Under the pieces are notes generated by a model, which was given only the letters and a program-made list of their open reading frames with translations, was not told the origin of the DNA and did no database searches. A stretch of DNA of 64,000 nucleotides from Carallia brachiata (taxonomy: Eukaryota > Streptophyta > Magnoliopsida > Malpighiales > Rhizophoraceae): NCBI GenBank assembly GCA_021464245.1, contig JADCRB010000055.1, forward strand, positions 1,146,487-1,210,486. Reading direction: 5' to 3'. Position 1 is the first letter of the stretch. Each line of letters begins with the position of its first letter. Positions 50,617 through 63,086 of this stretch are shown piece after piece. A program made the position numbers and the translations under genes.

Positions 50617-52569
50617 GGCCAAGAGAAACTAGAAGATCCAGAAACAAGTCAACGGGCTAAAGAGGCAAGAGAGGCTGCTGCTTTAAGTAGGCAAAGTGTT
50701 CACGCTTCTGCGTCAAACTTTACTGAAGGCCTTATATATAATTAGCAGAAGTTTGATTAGGAAGCTAATATTGCAGGAGAAGCTTGGGAATACATGGTGA
50801 TTGGTGAGGTGTGGCGTGCAAGCTTCTAAGAAATGACTCAATGCCATGATTGTGTTAAATTATTAATGTTACCAAATATATTTGGTAAGCTTCGCATCCA
50901 CTAGGATGTGGGGTTTTTTTCATAAATAAAATTAAAATAGTACTGTTATATTTTCAGATAAAAAAATATTTGAAATATTTCTTAAATGTAATTGATTGTA
51001 TTTAATTTACAACTGTTTGGATTTCAACTTCAACTAAAAAAAAAAATTACTATTATTTCTATACACATAAAATTTAATTGATTACACATCAAATCCACTT
51101 AATTACATTCGATCAACGTTTTAAGCACTCTTTTATTTAAAAATGTTAACTTTTTCCAAACTAGAAATCAGTACCAAACAAGAATCTTATATGGAACCTT
51201 TGACACTTGGCCCTTGCTCCGGTGTTTGCAATTATTAAATGTTACCCTTCAATTTTTTTGCAATTATTATTTTAATAATACCCTTCATTAGGGTGCGTCT
51301 AACCGTTCCATTGAATAATGGAGGATTCGTTTAATTCAAAGAAAGATGTTACACGGGCCGGTACAGGTTCGGGAATTTTGTCCCGGCCCTTACTCAGTAA
51401 AACCGTTTTTTTTCCTAAAAAATTAAATTGAAATAATATTTAATATTATTGTAAATATAGTTAACAGTATCTTAAATTTTTATTTTTTAAAAAAATCAAA
51501 AACTTTTAAAAATATTTTTAGCTAAGTCTTTTTATAAAAAAATCAATATTTTTAGCTAAGTTTGGGTAGGTGGCAGGATGAAAATGCCGGCCTACCGACC
51601 TTTTTCCTAAATTAAAATCGGAAGTTGGGTAATTTGGTTAACGATAAAAGGTGATTAGTGGACGCGAAGAACACAATGGGATTCGTGCCTATGATAAGAT
51701 CCAAGGCGAAAGCCTTAACTTTAGCTTTTCTCAGATATCGCAAAGAACACCAGATTTCTAATGTAAGTAGGCAAACTTGCAAGTATAGTTTAGCTAATTA
51801 TTGATTACCGTCATTACATTTAAGTAGAAGTTTGGGAGCTTAAACCTTATTTTCTACTAATCTCTTTTTTTTTATTTATATATGAGTCATGACCCTCCTA
51901 AAAAAAAAAAAAATTATATATATATATATAGTAGGCAAGTATACATAAACTATAGATAGGTCTATTGTAGCCAACTTCCCAAACTTTGCCAACCAGAAGC
52001 GGAGTAATTATCAGACAATAGATTGGTCTGAAATGCAGCTACCACTGTACCAGCGTACCACAATTCTATGGTTGTATTTCGGACCAATCTTTGAGTGTCA
52101 CGTTGCGCTAGTAGCATAGATCATTTAATAAAGAACATTGATGGAAAATAGAATAGAGCACTTCGTCTCATCCGTTTTCTTCTTTCGCCCCGAACCTCAA
52201 ACCTCAATGACATCACTGAAAAAAAATTTCTTCCAAGATGTTGGGCCCTTGCATCACTTCTCCCAGTGGCTCGGTCCCTCTATAAATCCAGACCCAGCTA
52301 GAGAACTTTCACGTTTGTCAAATGAGTAAGGACGCATCGTTTTGAATACCCATAACGATAGTTTCATCCAAGGCCAAGCCTCAGTGGCAAAAAAAGCCCC
52401 GGGCATAAATAAAGTTTGCCCGAGTTGAAAGAAGGTAAAGACCAATACGCTATTAAGAGCCACAACAAGATCATCTTAATTTAAATGATGGTCAATATCA
52501 AAGAGCTGCAATTGTAACATAACTTGTCTGGTTTAAATCTAGAACAAAGAAGAATACAAGGCTGGTGCA
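50617..52569. other. Intergenic, no gene recognised
   Basis: Promoter of the small DUF761-like gene, then AT-rich DNA with a (TA)n tract near 51916-51930, then the EBP2 3' flank. Short frames around 52.1-52.5 kb show no family resemblance. Confidence 0.5.
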
Positions 52570-53451
52570 TCACCCCTTCCTTCTTTTGTTTCCTGAGGTG
52601 CCGCTTTTGTTGAAGCCTCTCAGATCATCAGTGGTTTCAGCTGTGTTCTGCTTCTTTAAACCTTTTCTTCCCCCAAATCCAAATTTGGATTCTCTTACTT
52701 CTCGGTTCATCCGTCCTTTCTTCCCCTTCTTTCCAGGTTGTCCTCCCTTCCCTCCGGAGCGGTCTCCTGGACCCACCCCTGGCCTCTTCTTGTTCGACCT
52801 TTCAAATACTTTTCCATCTTCAAAGGCGAAATCCATTTCACCATCTTTTTTAAACCCACTCTGTTGCCTCTGCTTCCTCCACTTCTTGACAGACTCAATC
52901 TCCATTTTTTTCTGCATAGCCCGCTCTTTCTGCTTCTGGGCCTGTACCTCTTTAGCTATTCTTTTGGCTTCTCTAGCCTTCTTCCTCTCCTCGGCCTCCT
53001 CAATGTTTCTCTTCTCTGCCAAAAGCCGACCCTTCACTTTTTCCATGTGAGCATCTGACTTCACCATCTCTGCGTAATAATCAGGAGGCCTGAGAAAAGG
53101 AAGCCCCATTGATTCAAGCTTCTCAAAGGCCTTCCTTGTTCCCTCCAGTGCCTGTGTATAAAAAGCAAGCTCTCGTGCCAAGTCATCATTCACATCGACT
53201 TCCTGCTCTTGATCAATATCAAAGGATAGCTTGTGTATCCACCCTACATTCTCTGGCCAGCTAATATCTTGAAGTTTGTCATTTAGACCATCTCTATTGT
53301 ATATGGCATTTTTTGCAGGTACAGGCAACTTAATGTCTTCTTCCTCTGATCCAGACTCGGATTGATATTCTTCCTCTTCAAGATCATCAATTTCACTGTC
53401 TTTCATTGGCTCCTCATCATCCAAGGTTGAATTTTTATTCATTGTCCCCAT
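52570..53451 (-). CDS. EBP2: rRNA-processing protein EBP2 homolog (nucleolar)
   Basis: A 293-residue frame in one coding exon, starting at MGTMNKNST (ATG at 53451) and ending at 52570. I recall the Arabidopsis homolog At3g22660 as the same length. It has an acidic N-terminus (DDLEEEEYQSESGSEEED), then the conserved core around WPENVGWIHKLSFD and DDLARELAFYTQALEGTRKA, a long basic coiled coil (about 160-220), and a Gly/Lys/Arg-rich nucleolar C-terminus containing VGPGDRSGGK and KFGFGGRKG. EBP2 acts in 27S pre-rRNA processing and 60S subunit assembly. The start was chosen because the sequence upstream crosses a 3' splice site (intron 53461-54207) in the 5'UTR. The frame is intact. Confidence 0.95.
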   Translation of the reverse strand: MGTMNKNSTLDDEEPMKDSEIDDLEEEEYQSESGSEEEDIKLPVPAKNAIYNRDGLNDKLQDISWPENVGWIHKLSFDIDQEQEVDVNDDLARELAFYTQALEGTRKAFEKLESMGLPFLRPPDYYAEMVKSDAHMEKVKGRLLAEKRNIEEAEERKKAREAKRIAKEVQAQKQKERAMQKKMEIESVKKWRKQRQQSGFKKDGEMDFAFEDGKVFERSNKKRPGVGPGDRSGGKGGQPGKKGKKGRMNREVRESKFGFGGRKGLKKQNTAETTDDLRGFNKSGTSGNKRRKG

Positions 53452-53460
53452 GCAATGAAT

Positions 53461-54207
53461 CTGCCAAGGCGACAGAAACATATATTGGGAAAATCCTACT
53501 GGAACCAAAACACATTCACAACATCTACTTAACGATGATAGTTCAATAAAGCCGCACATTTATCTCGAGAAAGACAACCCCAAGCAAAAGAACGATCACA
53601 ATTATGAACGGAAGGGAACGATCTACCAATATAACAAATATGAACTGAAGGGAAGGATGTATCAATACAGGTGAGCATATCTGCTAAATAGATCTATATA
53701 GCATAACATTGCAACCAAAATAACCTATCCGAAAGAAAGCTGCTATTATCAAGATTAAATCTTAGTTGACACCCAAGACAAAATCTATTCAGATTGCCCC
53801 CAAAATGAAGAACCTGCATAAACCCAGCTGCTTCACTGAAGGAAAAGTGAAATAAAACCAATTTGAGAGGCTAAAAGGTTAATTACATACAAGTTTTAGT
53901 ATTATCTATAATTAGAAGAAGAGAAGAGCAAGAAGAAGAAACGGCATTTGTTATTTTATCTGAACTTCATATTGCGAATGGAAAGCTAAAATGAATCTAT
54001 GTATCTGATTCAATGAACAAGAGTACATGCAAAAAGGGCACAGAAAATGTAAATTGTCATTTACAAAATCATCAAGTGGGAAATCATGTTCCCCATCAAA
54101 TAAACACAAAACAAAGCTTTAATCCCAAGAAAATGGTTTCTGATTAGGTAAAACAGGATTTGAAGCAAAAAAAAAAAAAAAAAAGAAATTGGTTCAGGAA
54201 ACTTTAC
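53461..54207 (-). other. Intron in the EBP2 5'UTR
   Basis: On the minus strand, ttatag|gtaaag at 54208/54207 is a good donor, and ccttggcag at 53461-53463 is a good acceptor, 9 bp before the start codon. The 747-bp interval is AT-rich with no coding signal. The leader exon would run from 54208 to somewhere near 54360. Leader introns like this are common in plant ribosome-biogenesis genes and often boost expression. Confidence 0.7.
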
Positions 54208-54362
54208 CTATAAGGTTTCCGGGAGGGATTGAATCGGCCGTTGGACTTCAAATTCAAGTGGTTTGTAAAGGATGCTTAAGTAGAACATACGGCGGAGAAA
54301 GCGAGCGAGAGAGCGAGAGGAGCCGCGAAAGAACCTGAAGCGCGTCAATTAGAGGCCGTGTA

Positions 54363-54482
54363 AAACCCTAAAGACTGTCTTCCTTTTCTTCCCTTGTAAA
54401 ACCCTAAAAAATTCTTCTTTTTTCAGAATTGCGCAAATACTATTAAAAAAAAAAAAGTCCGAAATTGGGGCCTACAGGCCCA
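54363..54482 (-). promoter_or_regulatory. Telo-box and Site II-like elements upstream of EBP2
   Basis: Two telo-boxes, AAACCCTA(A), lie at 54363-54370 and 54399-54407, and a GGCCCA (Site II core, TGGGCC on the other strand) at 54477-54482. Telo-box plus Site II is the known promoter signature of plant ribosomal-protein and ribosome-biogenesis genes. This fits EBP2 function and places the promoter here. Confidence 0.65.
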
Positions 54483-56588
54483 AAATTGGCAGGATATTGG
54501 ACTATTAGACGCCCATTTAGGTTTTGTTTTTTTTTTTATTTGGATAATTAAGGGCTAATTTTCAATAAGGAAGCAAAATGGAGCCTGACCCATCAATTCT
54601 GAACTGGTCCTTTCTCTCGAATCCGTTACGCCTGCGAAACCTGCCTCCGTCTTGAATGTACGTTAGTTCTTACTTATATTAGTCTAAAATGAGACGCAGC
54701 AATGCAACAGTTGGAGGCAGCCTTACCCCTCACCTCCTGTCTTTTTAGGATGAAATTAGAGTTTGAACTTCTGTCCCGTCCTTCACTCTTTATTTTTTTA
54801 TTGTTAGACTATTAATTTCAATAAACTAAAAAATAAAAAAAATTTAAATTCGTGACTTCGTTGTTGATAAAAAATTAATATACACGAGAATTTGGTATAA
54901 ATTGAGTAACAAAAAAACGTGTTGCTTTTTACAATTGTTGCGAATTGGAATTCTCACTCTCTTCGTCTACCCTCTCTTATGGGGTTGAAACTCTAAAGTC
55001 AGGACATACAGATCAAACATGATTCCGAAATCTTAATTTCCTCTCTAAGGCTCTGTGTATCCAAATTTAACCTTTGATTGCCAGAAGTATATTTAATTAT
55101 AACCGATTAATTCTCAATTTCAAATAATGCAGATTTATCTTTGCTCAAAAAATTATTGTAAATTTATCTTTGGCCTTTTCAACCGCGCAAAGTAAACAAT
55201 GTAGCGGTGTATGTGATGAGCTTAAATAAGATTTCCGCGATTGGATTCCACCACACCTACCGCAGCAATTCCCCTTTTTTTTTTTTTTTTTTTTGTTTTG
55301 ATCAGATACCTACCGCAGCAATGAAGTAAAACAAAAGCTACACAATTATAACACATGCACAGGCACGTAGATACAATGATTTTCTTTGTCTGAAATCATT
55401 AGCAGCAATGATCCTAATATATATTTCTCTGCCCCACGGCCACCGCCCGCCTTTACAGAGAGGGAGACTTTGTGGTTGACTTTGGTACTCGTGTTCATCA
55501 ATATTCACCTAAATAAATATCCGAGATTTTTTAATTTAAAATATTAATCAAATAAAATCAATTTTAGATGTGAGTAAAAACAAAATTTTAAGGAGATTCT
55601 AACTGAAATAAAAAATAAAAAATTAAATATATGGGATATAAAATCATGTCTATGCTATACTATAAAAAAATATAAATAAAGTTAACAAGTATGATATTTA
55701 TACTATACCCGCAAACATATTAGGCCAAAAGTATATGAAATCAATTTTATCCTACAAGATATGGAATCAAGACAAAAAAAAAAAAAAAAGGATATGAACT
55801 AAAATAAAAGTCTAGCCGCTCTACAACTAAACCACACGCAGTACTTTGAGTAATGAAATTGGATGGGGAGAAAAAAAATAAAAGAAAAATTTATAAAATT
55901 AGTACGTGAAATCTTAACTGATTAATCGTAAAAAAATGTATTAAATTTTAAAAAATAAAAAGAATAAACTTTTGGATACTGTGTATTTTTTACATGTTAC
56001 AAATTATCTATGCAGTATAAAAAAGAAAAAAAAAAACCCTGAATAAACAGAGAATCGATTCATAATTTGCTATCGAATGAAGTATTCATTTTCAATAAAG
56101 AGAGAAGGAGAGTCCCATTAACTAAATGTCAAGGTCTGGTCTCAAAAAGGCTCGTAGCTCCCCAGATGCAATTTGCATTTTACACTCGGTTATGCAGTCT
56201 TCCCTCCAAGGCACTCCTCTAAGCCATGAATGATGTAGAAAATCATTGAATAAGGCCTCAGCCTTCTCTCTCCCTTTTGTATCAGCGAGTCTTCATTAAC
56301 TGAGACATGTGTCCCGCATATTTCTGTCTACCTTTCATTCACTAATCATTTTTTATTCGATTAAATATCAACTTCTGCTTCAAACCAAAAAAAAAAAAAA
56401 ATCCCACAAACGTTGCTTCACATCCTTTGTGTTTCTTCCCATTACATCCCATGTTTCCAAGCTGTCCATAGAGATTGCACTTTGTTCAGTTTAAGATTTG
56501 AGTCGGATCACCTTAAACTTTGCAGTGTACAAAGTACATAAAAGTTCTGAACTTTGTAGAGAGGCGAATTGTCAGGCGTCTTTCAGTT
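54483..56588. other. Intergenic between divergent EBP2 and hAT-derived genes
   Basis: AT-rich with several long poly(A)/poly(T) runs (for example near 55270 and 55775). No coding sequence, RNA gene or clear transposon was found. The last 100-200 bases are probably the leader of the hAT-derived gene. Confidence 0.5.
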
Positions 56589-58810
56589 ATGGCTTCTACA
56601 AGTTCAACTCCCTCTGATCCTTTATGCTGTGCACACGAGGACACAGCAGCCAGAGCCTTGAACAAACGATACGAAGGTCTAGTGGCTATAAAAGCCAAGG
56701 CAATCAAGGGCAAAGGAGCTTGGTATTGGTCCCATTTGGAGCCAATTCTCGTTAAAAACCCGGACTCAAATCTCCCTAAAGCAGTCAAACTCAAGTGCTT
56801 ATTGTGCGATGCCGTGTTCTCCGCCTCGAACCCATCACGAACGGCCTCGGAACATCTCAAACGTGGCGCCTGCACCAGCTTTTTATCCGCTGCAAGACCC
56901 AATTCGACTGTTTCGCCAGTGCCCATATCTTCTTTGCCATATAGTCATCGAAAGAGAAGTTCTCACATGGCTACTCCGATAAATTCTGTTGCTTTGGTCG
57001 AGCCATCCAAGCGTTGTAATGAAATCGGTTATTCTGATTCTGGTTCGACACAATTACATCAACATTTTGTGTTGTCTGGTGGAAAAGAGGATGTGGGTGC
57101 ATTAGCAATGTTGGAAGACAGTGTTAAGAAGCTTAAGAGCCACAAATCTTCACCTGGTCCATCGTTGAACAAGAACCAAATTGATTCTGCTCTTCAATTA
57201 TTGGCTGATTGGTATTATGAGGTTTGTGGGTCAATGTCCTTTTCAAGCCTGGAGCAACCAAAGTTTCGAGCTTTCCTTAATCGAGTGGGATTGCCTTGTT
57301 TGTCAAGAAACGACTTGTATGGAGCTAGGTTCGATAAGAGGTTTCACGAGGCAAAAAATGAAGCAGATGCTAGAATCAGAGATGCCATGTTCTTCCAAGT
57401 TGCTTGTAATGGGTGGAAGTCCAAGAATTGCTGCAGTGGAGAGAATTTGGTTAAGTTTAGTATCAATCTTCCGAATGGGGCAGCTGTGTATCAGAAGGCG
57501 GTGCTAACTGATGGATCGATATCATCTAAGCATGCAGAGGAGATTATGTGGGAAGCAGTGAGCGGGATTTGTGGTAGTGGTTTGCAGAGATGTGTGGGAA
57601 TAGTTGCAGACAAATATAAGGCCAAGGCATTGCGGAATTTGGAGATTCAATATCAATGGATGGTGAATCTCTCTTGTCAAGTGCAAGGGTTTCTCAGCTT
57701 GATAAATGATTTTAGCAAGGAACTTCATCTTTTCAGGACAGTTACTGAGAATTGTTTGAAGCTTGCCAATTTTGTAAACAATAATTCTCAAGTTAGGAGT
57801 AGCTTCCAGAAGTACAGGATACAGGAGCTTGAGCATTCTGGGTTGCTCGAGTTCCCCGAGCAAATGTCACTGCAAAAAGGACTTTCTGCCAGTTTATGTA
57901 ATGCTGGAGGATATATTGAGTTGTCTGCGCGTGCTCCAGATGGTTGCCTTAGATGAGTCATTTAAGGTGATGTGTTCGGATGATTCTGTTGCCAGGGAAG
58001 TTGCTGCGATGATCCAAAACGAGGGGTTTTGGAATGAATTGGAGGCAGTTCATTCGGTAGTGAAACTTATCAAAGGAATGGCTCAAGAGATTGAGGTGGA
58101 GAGGCCTTTGATAGGGCAATGTCTCTCTTTGGGAGGAATTAAAAACAAAAGTGAAGGAATGGTGTGCTAGATTCAGTATTGCCGAAGAAATCGTTGAGAA
58201 ATTAGTTGAAAAGAGGTTCAGAAAGAACTACCATCCAGCATGGTCTGCTGCATTTATACTAGACCCTGTCCATTTGGTGAGGGACACTGGTGGAAAATAC
58301 CTTCCTCCATTTAAGTGCCTAACGCAACAGAAGAAAGATGTGGACAAACTCATAACACGGCTGGTTTCCAGGGAAGAAGCACACGTTGCCTTAATGGAGC
58401 TCATGAAATGGAGAACAGAAGGGTTAGACCCGCTATATGCACAGGCTGTTCAGGTTAAACAGCGAGACCCCTTGACTGGAAAGATGAAAATTGCAAATCC
58501 CAAAGGAAGCAGACTAGTGTGGGAAACTTGCCTCAGTCAGTATAAAACATTAGGTAAAATTGCTGTTCGGCTCATCTTTCTCCATGCAACTTCATGTTGC
58601 TTTAAGTGCCATTGCTCTTTGATGAAATGGATTTGTATCCAGAGACCATCAAGGGTGTGCCTTGAAAGGGCTCAGAGAATGATGTTCATTGCAGCTCATG
58701 CCAAGCATGAAAGACTGGATTTCTCTGACGATGAAGATAAGGACAATGAGCTGTTTCGCGTAGCGTCCTGTGAAGACGACTTGCTCAACCAGATCTTTGC
58801 AGATTCCTAG
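56589..58810 (+). CDS. Domesticated hAT-transposase-like protein (two frameshifts in this sequence)
   Basis: An intronless gene resembling the Arabidopsis At1g12380/At1g62870 type. It has a BED-like zinc finger near residues 80-105 (CLLC...H-x5-C within KLKCLLCDAVFSASNP). A transposase RNase-H-like core follows, then a hATC-type tail (WETCLSQYKTLGKIAVRL...) and an acidic C-terminus. Where active hAT enzymes read TDGW, this reads CNGWKS. The second Asp survives (GIVADKY), but the usual C-x2-H of the insertion domain reads SCQVQG. There are no terminal inverted repeats nearby. Together this suggests an exapted cellular gene rather than a transposon. As written it stops after 455 residues. An extra C in 57854-57857, and a frame change near 58128-58133 (extra T, or TG missing), separate three frames that together would give about 740 residues. 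Confidence 0.85.
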
Positions 58811-61800
58811 GGTGATGTTCTCCTTTCAAGTGTTGTAGATTTCTAAACTTGTAGGGTCTGTCAGAATTCCTTCTTTCCTATTTTTTCACATTTTTTTTTG
58901 TTGTATCCAGATGGTGACTTGAGGTGTTTTATTGGATAGAGTATTAAGAGGAATTAAACATTGTATCTCTAAGCAGTTTGAATTATTACAAGCATGACTT
59001 GTATGAATTCCAATCCCAGTTTGATTCTTTGTTCAACAGTTATCAAAATTCTATTCCGCGATATATTACTCAATTAATCCCTGAAGCCTCTCAGGAATTT
59101 GCTTTTGCACTTCCAAATCAATCCCAGCAACCAGTTTTTTTTCCTCATCTTTTATTTTATTTTTTCTTTATTCTGTTATGAAGTTATTCATTTATAGTTT
59201 TATAAGCTTGCACCTATACCTATTGATTGCATGAAACTGTGATTGATGAGCACGAACTATAAGTTCATGTCTTGACGCTAGTTATCAAAATGAGCAATTG
59301 GATGACTTCTCCGCTTTACATTATCTACATAGCGCACGTTATCATTCATCTAACAAGGCTTTTACTGCTAACAAGTTTCAGTTTAGAAGTACACTGAGAC
59401 TAAGGGGCTTCTTTCCTATGTATCTAATTGTTACAAGTTTTGCAAGCCTTATATCCCATTCTCTTTGATAACTTGCAATTGAAACATTCTAAGCGTTGTT
59501 CACTATAACTGTCCGTTGGGCCCTTTTTCAAACTTTTGACATCATTGTTAAAGTTTGAAGCTTTGCATGAGATTATCAGTTAAGTTTGGCATGATTACCC
59601 AAAAAGCCTTTGCAAAGCAGCAGAAAGAATCTGGCCAACAGGCAAGGAGGGGCCGTTTGATTATTTTTTTAGGTATTGCATTTTGGCGAATATCGTTGAC
59701 TTCAATTTAGCAGGTAGGTGTATTGGCAGTATCAGTGTTACTTTTCCTTGCTTAAAGAAGATGCCATCTCGTTATTAGTAATTTTCGTTTCTTTTAAAAA
59801 AAAAAAAAAAAAAATCTTTTTAGCACTTCTGTTTTGTGCTCACTTCAGCTATTTATTTCAACTGGGACCACAGTTTTGCAAACTGATTTGAGTCATTGAC
59901 CAATATGTACACACGGGGTAATTCACTGCTTGTGCACCTTCAAATCTGTCACTGGCTGGTTAAATCTTCAAATCTAACCCATTTTTATGGATGATTTAAC
60001 ACACATAAATAGGTTTAAGAGAAAGAAACTGAGGAAATGGAACATTACAGAGTGCTGGCAGAATTTGTATATCATTTGCTTATAATCTTATTTGGCAGAA
60101 TAAGTATATCATTAAAGGGTGCTGGCAGAATTTGGCAGAATTTGTGCAGCATAAGCATGCAGTGGTTTTGCAATATCCCTGTCTTTACGTCACACTTTTG
60201 TAGGGCAATCTTATTATTTAAATCGTCCCATCATGTCCTTGTATAACGTGGAATAAAGCAGTTTTGTTCTGAAGCTGCTGCTTCCCTGGCAAAGAGAAAA
60301 TATGGACATATAGTGGGTATCTGGGTGTGTGTGTAAACCATGAAAGATCTTACTTTTTTTGAGTTGAGTGAAAGTCAGTGGTAGATTGAAATTTGAATGT
60401 AGTGTTTATTCTGGCTGTGTTTTTGTTTGATAGTCAATTTGGGGAGAGGAAAAGGACCCTGTCGGCAAGCTGACTGACTGCTCACCAACTAGCTAGAGAT
60501 AGAATAGAATGGGAAAGTTTTACAATTCACCCATGCTGTATTGTCTTATTGTTCTGTCCACTCATGTTCTGGTTAAAGAAGGTGTATAATGAATGATTAG
60601 TATTGGACAGGGCTTTTTCTTTCAACAAAGAATCTTTGCACTTTCAATGCTCCCCAATGATTATTTTGCTCTTTTATCATACTTATTTTTCTTTTTCTTT
60701 TCACTTATTTGATCTTGATTATTTTTTTTATAGTAAAGTTAATAGGCAGAATTTTTTATAAGAGGAATTACAACTTCCTTTATTTTGTGGAACGAATTTT
60801 TTTGACAGTTCATTATTTTAAAGAAGATTCCGTCTATATTTATTTAAAAGATCTATTTATATAAAAAGATCTATTTTCAAATTATATAGTTAATCGCTTG
60901 CAATGCAATTATGAGATTAATTGTTGACGGTTCCGTCCAAAACAAGGAAGAAGTAATTTAAATAGACATATCTCATTACCATCAATCAAGAAAGGCATTG
61001 TCAAAAAAAAATATAATAAGAAAACAACGACAAACAGGAGAATAAGAGCGGAGCCAAGTTTACGCACATGAATTCCTCAATAACGACTTAAATTTACAAA
61101 GCCAAGAATTAAAAATTAAAAAAAAAAAAATCCCTTGGCCATCTTGGTGAATTTAAGTTAAAACGTAGCCCTCGGCCACGCTGCCACCAATTAGTAGGGC
61201 TATCAAGTCCCTGATTATCTCCTCTAAGAATCATGATCTACACTCATTATTACAAAAGAGTAATTATAACTCCTAACATTCTTATACTTTCATCATTACC
61301 CCTTGTATGTGCACCCAAAAAAAAAAAAAAAAAAAATCATTACCCTTGTACGCTCAATAGATTAGGTGCTAACGGTCGGATTAATTTGCTTTTAGTTGAA
61401 GTGTCAAAATGAAAATAACGACGTTTACGTTAACTTTTTTGTATTTGCAATGTTTTGTGTAGTTGGTGGCATGAATTCTATCTTGACTTCTTCTATAGAT
61501 AATGGATTAATTTATGCAGCTAGGAGCCTTTTTGTTGCTTTATTTATTATCTTTTATTTTTTTTTATTTTTTGGTTGCTTTAATAGAAGTATGTTGCATA
61601 AGCTAATCCATGCACATGGGCCCAATGGTAGGGGTTGACTTGAGATACGTACAGATGAGGCCCGCCATTTGTGTTAAGATCTACTAAGTCCAAACTTCGG
61701 CTCGTATTTTGGGCACGAAAGCCCATGGTTCAGGAGGTTTACCCACTGAAAAATATATGGGCTTAGTTTCTCAGGCCACACTTCAGATCTCTCACATTGG

Positions 61801-63086
61801 CTTTTTTTTCTTTTATCAAAAAAAAACCACAAAAAAGCCCTTTTTTTTTTTTTCCAAAAAGAAGAACTGATTCTGATAACAATAAAACCATGGGGCGGCT
61901 CTTTATACTTGGTACAATTATGACGAGGGAAACATATTGCCAAAAAAAAAAAAAAAAGGAAACATGCATAATTTTCTTCTATTTTACTCTATATCGCTTG
62001 CTTGTTATATAAAATTTTATTTATGAAATATAAAATACTCTCTACATAGAATAAAAAAATCGTGAGTTCATTTTTGTCCAGTAGGATGAGTCCGTCTAGA
62101 TTTAGGAAAAGAGGAAAAAAATTAACAATAAATTAAAAAATGTCGTGCCCATAAATGGTAATCAAGAATTTAAATTGATTGTCGTGCCCATTCCCTTCAA
62201 TGTAGATAGACCACACCATACTGGGAGTTGATGGCGGTCCATACTCTCGTGAGCATGCGACTCTTTCTCTTCGTCATTTGCATATTTTTCCGTTTGCTAA
62301 AACCTCGCTATGGCAGTAACCGAAAAAAATAAAAACAGCCATGGCAATTTTCTGATGTTTCAGCCAATGAATCTCGTCTCCTCCAGCAACTTCAATCTGA
62401 TTGCAGGGCCAAGTGGATGTGAGAGATAAATTTATGGGATTGAAATTTTGTTTTCCCCATATATAAATAGGGAGTTGCTATTTTTTACTCTTATTTTTTC
62501 AGTGAGTAAAAGCTTACTCATAACCACACAAATCTATTTCTATCTTTTTTTAATTTGAAGTAGACCCTATATAGGGTAATGTAAGATTTAAATGAATTAT
62601 ACTCACACCGAAAAAGATACGAAAAAGTATGTCTAATTAAAAATTCCCTATAAGGTAATGCAGATTATGTATTGCTCTTGAAATGGTACAAAAGCTGTCC
62701 TTTTTATTTTTCTTCCCATCAGACAACTATGTTCAAAGCTTTTGGGAGCCTTGGACTTCCAAAACTCCCAATAGCAAGTTCAAAAAGCTCTCAAGAGTCA
62801 AAGCAAATGCACGCTCGGTACAAGAAAAAATAGCATAAAGCATCATTGTGAACATGATGGCGTATTCCACACAAACAATATGAACAAGGCATTGACACAA
62901 GATGCTAATTTTTATCCCCCTTCCTGGTTTGCTCTCATTGTCAGATGACCATGTATCCACACTGTACAACTATCCTAAAACCTATGCAAGTCTTTTCATG
63001 TTTCACACGAGCAATTTGTAGCCAAACCACTGCAAATCACACTTGTAGCTTCCCACAATAAGAGAGCTTTTTTTAGGTACCCATGA
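58811..63086. other. Intergenic, no gene recognised
   Basis: 3' flank of the hAT-derived gene, then 4 kb of AT-rich DNA. At 60056-60150 a tggcagaat motif recurs four times. Poly(A/T) runs occur near 59800, 61330 and 61930. No conserved coding frame or RNA gene was seen. The last stretch before 63087 is probably the HIR 3'UTR. Confidence 0.5.
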
